From Pseudomonadota bacterium (GTDB lineage: Bacteria > Pseudomonadota > Gammaproteobacteria > Steroidobacterales > Steroidobacteraceae), in contig JANXUT010000014.1 of NCBI GenBank assembly GCA_025356075.1, forward strand, positions 1-64,000: a stretch of 64,000 nucleotides of DNA, given 5' to 3'. A program made the translations under genes and the position numbers. The notes below the pieces were generated by a model. That model did not search any database. It worked only from the letters and a program-made list of their open reading frames with translations, and was not told where the DNA came from. Positions 1-8,301 of this stretch are shown here, one piece after another (position 1 is the stretch's first letter; every line of letters starts with the position of its first letter).

Positions 1-1941
1 CACAACGCCCTGCCGGCGTAGCGCCTCGAGCTGGCTGCGCTGCGCGTCGACATAGTGGCGCACGTCGGCGGCAATGGCCTGGAATCGTGCGTCGCCGTGC
101 AGCGGTAGCCACAAGGGATCGTAGTCTATGGTGTACCACCAATGCGCGTAGTATCCCAAACGGAAAGACTCCTTCAGTTCGACAAGCGCCGCGTCCGGTT
201 TGTCGTCAAGCAGCAGAACCCCGGCGCGCACGCGGTGTGAATTGCCGAGATACTTGGCCTCGTTGGCATCGTTCCACGATGACGCGGCATGCCGCAATGC
301 GATCGCCTGGTCGGTTTGGCCGGTTGCGGCCAGGAGCTGCGAAAGATAGACGGCGGCGGGGAAATTGCACACATCCAAGTGCTCCGCCGGAGCGTCGCCC
401 AGATAGAACTTCAATTTGATGAACGCAATCGCGCGGCTCAACCCTCCGGTCCTCAACGCATAGTCGCGCAGCGCTTCGCCCTGCCATAATTCGCAGACGT
501 CTTCGTCGCGCGTCCAACCCTCCTCATCGTATGCCGCGAGGCCCGCACGCCGCCAATCGCCGTCGTGCATCGAGAGCAGTCCCACCGCGCGCGCGCTCTG
601 CGGTATTCCGGCGACCGCCGCGCGTGCCGCCTTCGCATCGCCCAAATCCAGATACACCGCCACGGCGAGGTGACGCAACCCTGAATTGTCCGGATCGAGC
701 GCGATGGCATGCTCGATGATCTGGATGGCTTCGGCCAACTTTCCCTCGATCTGCCATCGGATCCATCCGTACCACAGCAGCGCCGGAACGAAGTTCGGAT
801 CGAGTTCCAGCACCTGCAGCGTCTTTTGCTCCCAAGTCTTGGCACCGCCATCCGCGAGACTAAACCCCGCATCTGCGTAATGCGCACTGGGCGACATCGG
901 ATCGACCCACAAAGCGCGCCTTAGAACGCTTTTGCCTTCCTCGAGCCGTTGCGGATCGTCATGAAGAAACCCGGCGTACGCCTCGAGTCCGCGCCCGTTG
1001 CTCGGATCAAGCGCGGCGCCCTGGCGAAAGTCGCGTTCGCGCGCAACGATCAACGGGTTGTCCGATGTCGCGCTCGCATCACGTGGGTACTCTCCCCACA
1101 TGGCTCGCGCAAAGTACGCGGCGCCCAACTTGGGATCCAATTCAAGCGACCGATTGATCAAAGGACGGTAACGTAGCCTGACCGGCCTCAAGTCCTCGCG
1201 GCGTTGATCGGCCGCTTGCATCCTCGCGTCGTACAATGATGCGTAGGCGGGCGCGAAGGTGGGGTCCAAAGCAATCGCTCTCTCAAAATACGGCGCCGCG
1301 GCTTCCGAGTCGGCGACGGTGAAGCGTCCCAGCAAGGTACGCCCGCGCAGGAACGCGAGGTACGCTTCCAGATTTGCGCTCCGGCGCCCTGCCACGGGTT
1401 TGGGTTCACGCTCCCCAAGGCGCACCGAGAGCGCCGTCGCGATTTGGTCGGCAATCTCGTCCTCGATACTGAAGATGTCGTGCAAGCCGCGATCAAAATG
1501 GGCCGACCAAACGAGCGTACCGGCGGCCGTATCGACGAGGTGCACGGCTACCCGCAACCGATCTGCCTCACGTTGCACGCTGCCGCCAACCAGGTATCCG
1601 GAATTGAGACGTCGGCCGATCTCGCTGGAATCAATGTTTTTGGTTGGAATTGCGAATGAGGAATTGCGCGCGATGACCGACAGCCCCTCGATTCGAGACA
1701 GGCGGTTGAGAATCATTTCCGGAAATCCCTGCGCCAGGTACGCGTCGGCGGCATCGGCGCTGATATTGTCGAACGGCAGGACGGCCACCGTGCGTGCGTG
1801 CGCACCGATCGCCCCTGTTTCGCGTAGCGAATGTTCAAGTTGCGCTTGAGTGCTCACGGCGCGAGCTCTATTTATGGTACGCGTACCTATAGCGACTGCG
1901 AAAATCACCGCCAATAGGGTTGGTAACACGACCCACCACAT
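1..1941 (-). CDS. TolB-like/TPR C-terminal part of a membrane-anchored transcriptional regulator (partial, runs off the window)
   Basis: This frame is open from about 1995 down to the left edge. It encodes a linker, one transmembrane helix starting MWWVVLPTLLAVIFAVAIG, a TolB/FlgO-like domain with the typical VAVLPFDNIS entry and a GGSVQ-type strand, and then tetratricopeptide repeats. No stop is seen, so the C-terminus lies beyond position 1. The first in-frame ATG is at 1941, but family architecture says this is the second half of the protein whose winged-helix domain is encoded at 1905-2384 in another frame. CadC-like proteins of this layout sense periplasmic or cytoplasmic signals with the TPR part. 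The frame change makes the gene broken unless it is a sequencing error. The domain call is firm; the ligand and target genes are unknown. Confidence 0.7.
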   Translation of the reverse strand, partial: MWWVVLPTLLAVIFAVAIGTRTINRARAVSTQAQLEHSLRETGAIGAHARTVAVLPFDNISADAADAYLAQGFPEMILNRLSRIEGLSVIARNSSFAIPTKNIDSSEIGRRLNSGYLVGGSVQREADRLRVAVHLVDTAAGTLVWSAHFDRGLHDIFSIEDEIADQIATALSVRLGEREPKPVAGRRSANLEAYLAFLRGRTLLGRFTVADSEAAAPYFERAIALDPTFAPAYASLYDARMQAADQRREDLRPVRLRYRPLINRSLELDPKLGAAYFARAMWGEYPRDASATSDNPLIVARERDFRQGAALDPSNGRGLEAYAGFLHDDPQRLEEGKSVLRRALWVDPMSPSAHYADAGFSLADGGAKTWEQKTLQVLELDPNFVPALLWYGWIRWQIEGKLAEAIQIIEHAIALDPDNSGLRHLAVAVYLDLGDAKAARAAVAGIPQSARAVGLLSMHDGDWRRAGLAAYDEEGWTRDEDVCELWQGEALRDYALRTGGLSRAIAFIKLKFYLGDAPAEHLDVCNFPAAVYLSQLLAATGQTDQAIALRHAASSWNDANEAKYLGNSHRVRAGVLLLDDKPDAALVELKESFRLGYYAHWWYTIDYDPLWLPLHGDARFQAIAADVRHYVDAQRSQLEALRRQGVV

Positions 1942-2384
1942 CCGGCTCGTCTTCGTGGAGACTGTTGGCGGCTCGATTGCCAGCGTGTCGACAACTCATT
2001 CGGTTGCGTGACGACCACCGGCGGCGCCGGACGTACGGCGGAAGACACGGTCGCAACCAGCCGATAACCGCGACCTCGCACCCCGGCGATGTAGAGCGGC
2101 TCGTGCGCGCTGTCTCCCAACGCAAACCGCAGCAAGTTGACCCGCTTGGCTACCGTCTCCGGGGTCACAATCTGTCCGGGCCACACGCGTGCCATGAGCG
2201 AGTCGTTGCTAAGGAAGTTGGGCGCGACTCGAATCAGTGCCAGGAGCAGCTCAAACGATAGATTGGGCAGGGTGATTTCGATGCCCGCACGCGTGACGCG
2301 CTGCTGCCCGACTTCGACGTGCAGGTCGCCGACGAGAAACGCCTCGGTGTCACCGCCGTGCATTTCGTTTGGCATGCGGGTCAT
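1905..2384 (-). CDS. OmpR/CadC-type winged-helix DNA-binding fragment (frameshifted N-terminal part)
   Basis: Residues 15-115 form an OmpR/PhoB-type winged helix (FLVGDLHVEVGQQRVTRAG, then LSFELLLALIRVAPNFLSND and GRGYRLVATV), the usual N-terminal domain of CadC-like membrane regulators. After about residue 130 this frame turns into low-complexity Arg/Ser sequence and stops, while the expected linker, membrane helix and sensor domain continue in the adjacent frame. The switch point lies between about 1985 and 1998 and one missing base would explain it. The fragment alone could still fold and bind DNA. The start ATG at 2384 is the first methionine before the domain. Confidence 0.7.
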   Translation of the reverse strand: MTRMPNEMHGGDTEAFLVGDLHVEVGQQRVTRAGIEITLPNLSFELLLALIRVAPNFLSNDSLMARVWPGQIVTPETVAKRVNLLRFALGDSAHEPLYIAGVRGRGYRLVATVSSAVRPAPPVVVTQPNELSTRWQSSRQQSPRRRAGCGGSCYQPYWR

Positions 2385-2491
2385 CTTTGGGCAAGCAGCC
2401 AGTGCCTGTTGTACTCGAAGGGCGGCTTTTCAGCAGGCATATTAGCCGAGTGGTGGGTCAGTTCCTTGGGTCAATAATCAGCGCTCCCGGC

Positions 2492-2839
2492 TCATGAATA
2501 GCTCAGGCTGCGCCCACCGCCGGAATCCTTGCGCAAAGTGCCTCGCTCCACGAGCTCCAGGACGCCACGGTAGGCCGTGCCCTGCGAACACTTGGCCAGC
2601 TTCGCCCAGTTCGACGTCGTGAGCTTGCCCTCGAAGCCGTCGGGCAGCCAAGTCAGCACCGTGACCTGTCGTGCGCTGAGCGACGCATGCGCGAAGCGGT
2701 CCCAGAAGCGCGCTTTGTCCAGCACTCTGGCAAGCGCATCTTGTGAGCCGTCGGTCGCGCGGCGCAGGCACGTAAGGAACCATTGCTGCCACGATGTAAC
2801 ATCGTGCGTCCTCTTCGGGGTGGGCTCCAGGATCGTGTA
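2492..2839 (-). pseudogene. Fic family protein, C-terminal remnant
   Basis: The translation from about YTILEPTPKRTHDVTSW to the stop reads like the C-terminal helical and winged-helix part of DUF4172-type Fic proteins, ending KLTTSNWAKLAKCSQGTAYR, then VLELVERG and GGRSLSYS. The catalytic HPFxxGNGR loop and the whole N-terminal domain are missing. The residues upstream of position 2839 in the same frame do not look like a Fic protein, so this is a truncated remnant. Fic enzymes AMPylate or otherwise modify proteins and can act as toxins. The remnant sits just upstream of, and on the opposite strand to, the intact toxin-antitoxin pair, so this spot looks like a site of turnover of such modules. 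Confidence 0.6.
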
Positions 2840-3147
2840 AATGCCCACGAACACTGCCTCCGGGGTCACGAGAATCGATGTGATTCCTCCCCGAATCTCA
2901 TTTCCAACCCAGTCGATCTTCGTCTGCGCCCGATCGCGACCACGGACTACTACCAGCCGTCGGGTCGTGAGCACCGTTGTGCCCGAAACTGGATGCGGTT
3001 ATTGGGCTTGGCGCGGACTCCTCCTGCGCTGCGACCTCGATGACTTATGGCCACTTCTCCCGCTCTGCGTCCCGATGGATAAAAAGCGTGCCCAATCCGA
3101 AGATCTGGATCTGTTTTTATCCTCAAGATCCCGGAAAGGCCACGTCA

Positions 3148-3176
3148 TTGAAGGCGGACCGATAAAGGACTATAAT
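3148..3176 (+). promoter_or_regulatory. Sigma-70-type promoter of the first toxin-antitoxin operon
   Basis: TTGAAG at 3148-3153 and a perfect TATAAT at 3171-3176 are separated by 17 bases, which is the optimal spacing. Transcription would begin near 3183, about 20 bases before the GTG start of the antitoxin. A GGAG-like ribosome site lies in CAGGAGTCGCC just before that start. The near-consensus promoter is notable in such GC-rich surroundings and fits an autoregulated module. Confidence 0.7.
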
Positions 3177-3204
3177 AAGTCTGACACATCGTTCAGGAGT
3201 CGCC

Positions 3205-3483
3205 GTGCGGTATTCAACCCAAATCAGGCCGATCAGCTACCTAAAAGCGAACGCCGCCGAGGTACTGCAGAAACTCACGGACCAGCGACAGCCGATGGTC
3301 ATCACACAGAACGGTGAGGCCAAGGCCGTCATCCAGGATGTGGCTACCTACGAGCAAACGCAGGAGACGCTGGCGCTGCTGAAGATCCTGGCACTGGGTA
3401 ACCAGCAGGTCTCGCAAGGGCGGGTCAAGCCGCTCGCCGACGTCGCGAAGCGGCTGCGCGCCAGATCATCGATGGAAGACTGA
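3205..3483 (+). CDS. Type II toxin-antitoxin system antitoxin, Phd/YefM family
   Basis: This 92-residue protein has the Phd/YefM pattern: an N-terminal DNA-binding beta-alpha segment (PISYLKANAAEVLQKLTDQ, then QPMVITQNGEAKAVI) followed by a helical tail that would wrap the toxin. The start is a GTG at 3205, chosen because a GGAG ribosome site and a strong promoter lie just upstream. Its stop overlaps the toxin ATG by one base (TGATG), so the two are translationally coupled. Antitoxins of this family neutralise the partner toxin and repress their own promoter. The family call is firm; the exact toxin class is judged from the neighbour. Confidence 0.85.
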   Translation: MRYSTQIRPISYLKANAAEVLQKLTDQRQPMVITQNGEAKAVIQDVATYEQTQETLALLKILALGNQQVSQGRVKPLADVAKRLRARSSMED

Positions 3484-3812
3484 TGCGCTTTGAAGTCGTC
3501 CTCACCGAAGATGCTGAGCGCGACCTGGAAGACATCGTCACTCATATTGCGACGCACGACTCGCCCCAGAGCGCTGAGCATGTCCTGAGTCGAATCGTTG
3601 AGATCGCTGAGAGTCTTTCGGCTGCGCCGACCCGCGGATCGCAGCCGAAGGAACTGCGCGGTCTGGGTGATCAGGAATACCGCCAGATTTTCTTCAAACC
3701 CTATCGGCTCATCTATCGGGTCGTGGGGGAGCGTGTGGCCATTTACCTGATCGCCGATGGGCGGCGGGACATGCAATCCCTGTTGGCGCGCCGCCTGCTG
3801 GGCGGCAGTTAG
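3483..3812 (+). CDS. Type II toxin-antitoxin system toxin, RelE/ParE family
   Basis: The 109-residue protein has the RelE/ParE fold signature: an N-terminal strand MRFEVVLTEDAERDLEDI, central helices, a FFKPYRLIYRVV core and a final IYLIADGRRDMQSLLARR segment. RelE members are ribosome-dependent mRNA endonucleases and ParE members inhibit gyrase. Conserved basic and aromatic residues in RLIYR and DGRRDM look more RelE-like, but sequence alone does not settle this. It overlaps the upstream antitoxin by one base, forming an intact and probably active module. Confidence 0.85.
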   Translation: MRFEVVLTEDAERDLEDIVTHIATHDSPQSAEHVLSRIVEIAESLSAAPTRGSQPKELRGLGDQEYRQIFFKPYRLIYRVVGERVAIYLIADGRRDMQSLLARRLLGGS

Positions 3813-3857
3813 CCCGCCGGCTGGTTCAAATTCTTCTTCGGGTGTGCGCGAGACTTC

Positions 3858-4196
3858 GTGATCACGCTTTGTTGTTCCCGCGTCATTCGCAGCCGGCTTG
3901 GCGTGGAGGAGATGCAGGCGGTCGCGCCCAAACCCACGACGCGCCTCGGCAACTGGCATGTTCATCTAGTGCGCCTGGGACCGCGACAACACGTTCTCGC
4001 CACGAGCGAACGCTCATTGCTATCCGTCATTCTCCCCGCGTGTGCCCTGCGTGCCACCCTTGAGGAAAATCTCCGGGTCGCCGTGAGCCAGTCGCCGTCG
4101 GCCTTGGACATTCCCATGTCTGCCGTGAGTTTCAAGAGACACTACGGAATTCCACGGGATGTCGGCCGTGACCTGCTCTTGAGTCATTGCACTTGA
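3858..4196 (+). CDS. DUF6933-like hypothetical protein (possibly shortened)
   Basis: The N-terminal 80 residues resemble the uncharacterised DUF6933 family, which typically opens with a short CT-rich strand, then TTRLGxWYxNLL, and a VSERTLLPVLVPA strand. Here these appear as TTRLGNWHVHL and ATSERSLLSVILPACAL. Family members are usually longer and end in a conserved C-terminal segment that is not seen here, because the last 35 residues diverge. It could be a decayed or divergent copy. It lies downstream of the toxin gene but has no clear ribosome site. No function is known for the family. Confidence 0.45.
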   Translation: MITLCCSRVIRSRLGVEEMQAVAPKPTTRLGNWHVHLVRLGPRQHVLATSERSLLSVILPACALRATLEENLRVAVSQSPSALDIPMSAVSFKRHYGIPRDVGRDLLLSHCT

Positions 4197-4554
4197 GGCT
4201 GTTCATTACCCCAAGCGATCGGACGGCAGCGAGCACGGGGCTGAAAAACGCGGACCGTCCCGCTTGTTCGCGGGCGATACGCAAGGCCGGTAGTTATGAA
4301 GAAGTACCTGAGTAATCGAACAATTCGCTCTTCGAACTGCAGTCTCACCGCGACTGAGTGCAGCACGGGGCTCCACCGCCCGATCTACCGCCATATCGGG
4401 GGGGCGGGGATTGCAGGGGACGAACGTTGCCGGTAACTCAGCGAGTCATGGATTTCAAGAGTGCCTGCGCCGTCGAATCCCACTCCCGCCGCCACTTTGG
4501 TGATAATCGGTCGGCCGGCCCCCTTGCGGTCCGGTCGGCAAGCGCTGCGTATCC
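4197..4554. other. Gene-free stretch
   Basis: No convincing coding region, RNA or repeat was found. The phrase AGCACGGGGCT occurs twice (about 4230 and 4362), which is too short to interpret. The promoter for the following DUF2256/photolyase pair probably lies here, but no good -35/-10 pair was identified. Confidence 0.4.
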
Positions 4555-4707
4555 ATGCACAAGAAGCCCAACCTGCCCCACAAGCCCTGCAGCCACTGCG
4601 GCCGGCCCTCTGCTTGACGCAAGAAGTGGGAGCGCGTCTGGAAGCAGTTGCTGTATTGCTCCGACCGTTGCCGCCGGGAGCGTCGAATTCACCCGGACCA
4701 GAAATGA
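4555..4707 (+). pseudogene. DUF2256 protein interrupted by an in-frame TGA
   Basis: From ATG 4555 the frame reads MHKKPNLPHKPCSHCGRPSA, then a TGA at 4615-4617, then RKKWERVWKQLLYCSDRCRR and a natural stop at 4705. DUF2256 proteins are about 45-50 residues with two CxxC-type pairs and a highly conserved aromatic-Trp-Arg-Lys-Lys-Trp stretch. The TGA sits exactly where Trp (TGG) is expected, so one G-to-A change explains it. The four zinc-ligand-like cysteines are intact. The gene's stop overlaps the ATG of the photolyase gene (ATGA), and DUF2256 is often found beside this photolyase family. It is either a true nonsense mutation or a sequence error. Confidence 0.75.
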
Positions 4708-6246
4708 CTCAGCCCACCCGCACGCTGCGACTGCTGCTCGGCGACCAGCTCAATCCCGGGCATTCCTGGTTCCGGCAGGTGGATCCGGGCGTGCTCTACG
4801 TGCTGCAGGAGGTCCGCGAGGAGACCGACTACGTCCTGCACCACGCGCAGAAGATCCTCGCGATCTTCGCGGCAATGCGCGACTTTGCGCGCCAGCTACG
4901 CGAGGCAGGCCACCGCGTGCACTTCCTGGCGCTGGACGACGCGGAGAACCGGCAGTCGATCACTGCGAATCTCTCGGCCCTCGCGCAGCGCCACCGCGTG
5001 CAGGGCGTCGAATGGCAGGCGCCGGATGAGTGGCGGCTGGACGCGGCGCTGCGCAGCTGGGCCGTGCAGCAACCGTTCGAGACGACTCAGGTCGACAGAG
5101 AACACTTCCTGACTACGCGCGACGAGCTGGCCGGCATCTTCGCGGGCCGCAAGCAGTGGCTGATGGAGCACTTCTACCGCCACATGCGCCGCCGGCACGG
5201 CCTGCTGCTGGATGCGCGCGGCGAGCCGGAGGGCGGCGCGTGGAACTACGACCACGACAACCGCAGATCCTGGCCGGGCTCGCCGCCAGAGCCGGCGGAT
5301 GCGCGTCCGGTCCATGACCATCGCGCCCTGTGGGCGCTCATCGAAGGCTGCGGTGTAAAGAGCTTCGGCGACCCGCAGCCCGGGCAGCTGCGCTGGCCGC
5401 TCCACCGCGAGGAAGCGCTCGCGACGCTCGACGCCTTCATCGACACGGCGCTGCCCCATTTCGGCGATTACGAGGATGCGATGAGCAGCCGGGCCAGGCG
5501 CCTGTTCCACTCGCTGCTGTCGTTCGCGCTCAACGTGAAGATGCTGCATCCGATGGAAGTCCTGCGGCGCGCGGGAAGACGCGTACCGCCGCGGCGCCGC
5601 GCCGCTGGCCGCGGTGGAGGGCTTCATCCGCCAGATCCTGGGCTGGCGCGAGTACATGCGCGGGATCTACTGGTCGCAGATGCCCGGCTACGACGCGCGC
5701 AACGCGCTGGGCCACGACCTGCCGCTGCCGCGCTGGTTCTGGACCGGCGATACGCGGATGCGCTGCCTTTCGCTGGCGATCGGGCAATCCCTGCAGACCG
5801 CCCACGCACACCACATCCAGCGCCTGATGGTGATCGGCAACTTCGCGCTGCTCGCGGGCCTGGATCCGCACGCCCTGCACCGCTGGTACCTGGGCATCTA
5901 CATCGATGCCTTTGAATGGGTGGAGCTGCCCAACACGCTGGGCATGAGCCAGCGTGCGGATGGGGGTCTGATTGCGACGAAGCCCTACGTGAGCAGCGGC
6001 GCCTACATCAACCGCATGGGCGACTACTGCAAGGGCTGCGCCTACGACGTCCTGCGGAAGCTGGGCGAGCGGGCCTGCCCGTTCAACGCGCTGTACTGGG
6101 ACTTCTTCGCGCGCCATGCAGCTGCGTTCGGGCGCAACGCGCGGCTGGGCATGGTGTACCGCCAGCTGCAGAAGATGCGCGGGCCGCAGCTCGATGAGAT
6201 TCGCGAGCACGCGCAGGGACTTCGCACTGGTCTTGACCGGCTCTGA
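4704..6246 (+). pseudogene. Cryptochrome/photolyase-related protein of the FeS-BCP class (frameshifted)
   Basis: The protein begins MTQPTRTLRLLLGDQLNPGH at 4704 and matches FeS-type (6-4)/bacterial photolyases such as PhrB and CryB. These bind FAD and a [4Fe-4S] cluster and repair UV damage. One frame runs to about 5573 and homology resumes in the next frame (EDAYRRGAAPLAAVEGFIRQ) to 6246; one extra G in the GGG at 5573-5575 explains the shift. With that base removed the product is about 513 residues, the normal size. The four cluster cysteines fall at about 354, 442, 445 and 458, with spacings of 88, 3 and 13 identical to those I recall for PhrB. The last three lie in DYCKGCAYD...ACPFN. It is coupled to DUF2256, which is also damaged. 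Confidence 0.8.
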
Positions 6247-6459
6247 GACCCGTGCAGCGCCTTAGAAATAGCCCTCTCGCTTCTGCTGTTCCAGCGATCC
6301 GCCCGCGGCCTGCTCTTGGGTCATGGCACCTGAGGTCGCACGCGACGCCGAGCGATGGCGGGCGCCGCCCGGACGCTTGCGCGCCCGCGACGGGCCGTCG
6401 TGTCGGCCTCACGCTGGCCGACCGCGGTGGTCATGCGCGCCTGGCGGCGGCCGCGATGC

Positions 6460-7443
6460 TCAGCCCGGCCGCCCGGCGCCGCGCACGCGGTAGTTTCGCA
6501 GCGTCCTGCGCAACGCCTGCTCCACGTGCGCCCGCAGTTCCGGCGGCGACTCGACGACCACATCTGCACCGAGGCGCATGAGTTCGCGGCTGCCGAACTC
6601 GAGCGATTCGAGCGGGAACGTGCAACGTGCCCAGCCGCGACGATCCGCCTCACCCATCGTCCGTGCACCGGCAGCCGCGACGTACGGCCCGAGCAGGTCG
6701 AGGAGGAGGGCGCGACCGCGCGCCGACAAGCGGACCGTCGCGCTCATCCGGTAGCTTGCGACCTCAAATTCGCGCGAGGCATGGCTCCAATGCCTCGCCA
6801 GATCAAAGCGCGGTGGTCGTGCGTAGGCCTGCTCCGAGATCTCAGCCGCAGAGACGCGCGCGATCCGATAGGTGCGAAGCGACTCGCCCGACTGCGCGAC
6901 GAGGTACCACACGCCGCCTTTCAGCACGAGGCCGAGCGGGCCGACCGTGCGGGCCGCGCGATGCTCGTCGGTCGCGTAGCGGATCTTGAGAAATCTTGCT
7001 GCGCGCACCGCTTGGCTGATCACGGGCAGCAGCGGCACCGGCTCGGCTGTTCGAAACCACCCGGTCGTGTCGAGGTGAATGCGCGCGGCGAGCCGATCCG
7101 GATCGACTCCACGCGGCAGCCTGGCAACGAGCTTGGTGCGTGCGGACTCGAGGAGGCCGGCGAGGCCGAGTTCGGCCGCATGCTCGGGCAGCGCGGACAG
7201 GAAGAGGGTTTCCAGTTCCGCTTCCGTCAGCGCACCCAGCTGCGCCTTGAAGCCATCGAGAAGCTTGAAGCCGCCGCTACGGCCGCGCTCGGCGACGACG
7301 GGGATCCCAGCGGCGCTCAACTCGTCGATATCCCGGTAGATCGTGCGGACCGAAACCTCGAGTTCCGCCGCCACCTGCACCGCCGTAAGCCTGCCGCGGG
7401 CGTGCAGGCGCAAGAGCAGCGAGATGAGGCGGCTCGCACGCAT
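6460..7443 (-). CDS. YafY-type transcriptional regulator with HTH and WYL domains
   Basis: The start is ATG 7443 (MRASRLISLLLRL), which begins the conserved HTH; longer in-frame starts would add non-conserved residues. Residues 1-60 are a DeoR-like HTH (TAVQVAAELEVSVRTIYRDI), followed by a WYL domain with KGGVWYLVAQ and TYRIARVSAAEI, and a C-terminal WCX-like segment. WYL regulators sense small ligands or nucleic-acid signals and act on stress or metabolic genes. It is divergent from the gene at 7529. Two inverted repeats sit between the two starts and are likely operators. Confidence 0.85.
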   Translation of the reverse strand: MRASRLISLLLRLHARGRLTAVQVAAELEVSVRTIYRDIDELSAAGIPVVAERGRSGGFKLLDGFKAQLGALTEAELETLFLSALPEHAAELGLAGLLESARTKLVARLPRGVDPDRLAARIHLDTTGWFRTAEPVPLLPVISQAVRAARFLKIRYATDEHRAARTVGPLGLVLKGGVWYLVAQSGESLRTYRIARVSAAEISEQAYARPPRFDLARHWSHASREFEVASYRMSATVRLSARGRALLLDLLGPYVAAAGARTMGEADRRGWARCTFPLESLEFGSRELMRLGADVVVESPPELRAHVEQALRRTLRNYRVRGAGRPG

Positions 7444-7461
7444 CTTTGCGATCTTATCGTA

Positions 7462-7496
7462 ATACATGACATCGGGTGGCATGTATCGGGTGATAC
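7462..7496. promoter_or_regulatory. Inverted repeats between a WYL regulator and its divergent neighbour
   Basis: ATACATG (7462-7468) and CATGTAT (7480-7486) form a perfect 7-bp inverted repeat with an 11-base spacer. GTATC (7483-7487) and GATAC (7492-7496) form a second one with a 4-base loop that overlaps the first. They lie 19 bases upstream of the regulator start. Position and symmetry suggest binding by the regulator itself; this is an inference. Confidence 0.5.
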
Positions 7497-7528
7497 AACG
7501 TGCTCCGTAGTTCATCGAGGACCGCGCA

Positions 7529-8125
7529 GTGAATCATCTGGGAGCCGCCGCAGCGTCTGTGCTCGTGGGCGCGCTGCTGTCCTCGCCCGCGGCCGGGGCG
7601 GCAAGGCGAGCTTCGGAACCAGGAGTAGAGCAAATGCATGCAGTGCGTGGAGCGTCCGATGCCCATGACTTCGATTTCTTCGTCGGCAGCTGGCGCGTGC
7701 ACCATCGGCGCCTCAAGGATCGCCTGGCGAATTCGCGCGAGTGGGTCGAGTTCAGCGGAACGACCGTCACCCAGACGTTGCTCGGCGACAGCGGCAACAT
7801 CGATGACAACGTCCTCGAACTGCCAGGCGACCCCTACCGGGCCGTGACGCTGCGCGCCTTCGATGCCAAGTCGCGGACGTGGTCGATCTGGTGGCTCGAC
7901 GGCCGATCGGCGGCCGGACCGCTCGATCCGCCGGTGGTCGGCGGGTTCCAGGACGGGGTGGGGACCTTCTACGCAAGCGATACGCTGAATGGAAAGCCGA
8001 TTCGGGTGCGCTTCATCTGGTCGGGGATAACCGCGTCCGCGTGCCACTGGGAGCAAGCCTTCTCGCCGGACGGTGGGTCGACGTGGGAGACCAACTGGAC
8101 GATGGATTTCGAGCGTGTGCGGTGA
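7529..8125 (+). CDS. Exported DUF1579-like hypothetical protein
   Basis: The GTG start at 7529 gives an N-terminal segment MNHLGAAAASVLVGALLSS that looks like a signal peptide, supported by GAGG nine bases upstream. An internal start at residue 36 (MHAVRGASDAHDFDFF) is possible. The mature part carries HDFDFFVGSWRVHHRRL and later WSIWWLDGR and GVGTFYASDTLNGKP, a pattern seen in DUF1579-like, lipocalin-type beta-barrel proteins. The function of these is unknown. It is divergent from the WYL regulator, which probably controls it. Confidence 0.65.
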   Translation: MNHLGAAAASVLVGALLSSPAAGAARRASEPGVEQMHAVRGASDAHDFDFFVGSWRVHHRRLKDRLANSREWVEFSGTTVTQTLLGDSGNIDDNVLELPGDPYRAVTLRAFDAKSRTWSIWWLDGRSAAGPLDPPVVGGFQDGVGTFYASDTLNGKPIRVRFIWSGITASACHWEQAFSPDGGSTWETNWTMDFERVR

Positions 8126-8301
8126 CGAATGACGGGTGGCGTGGATCGCCCGCGCGCAGAGGGCACTGATAGGCGGTGCGGCTCCGCGGGAGCCCGGTCG
8201 TCGGGCGCGGAGCCGGCGAGGGGCTGACGCCTCTCGGTGTAAGGCGCCTTCGGTCGCCAGTGAACCGGGCAACCACCGGCCACGCGTGGCGGACCGCGCC
8301 G

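Noticed and set aside
4615-4617. TGA in DUF2256 as selenocysteine codon
   Set aside because: The position is a conserved Trp in the family, no SECIS-like stem follows, and TGG to TGA is the simpler reading.
5560-5615. Programmed frameshift in the photolyase gene
   Set aside because: No slippery heptamer or downstream pseudoknot is evident; relatives that I recall use a single frame.
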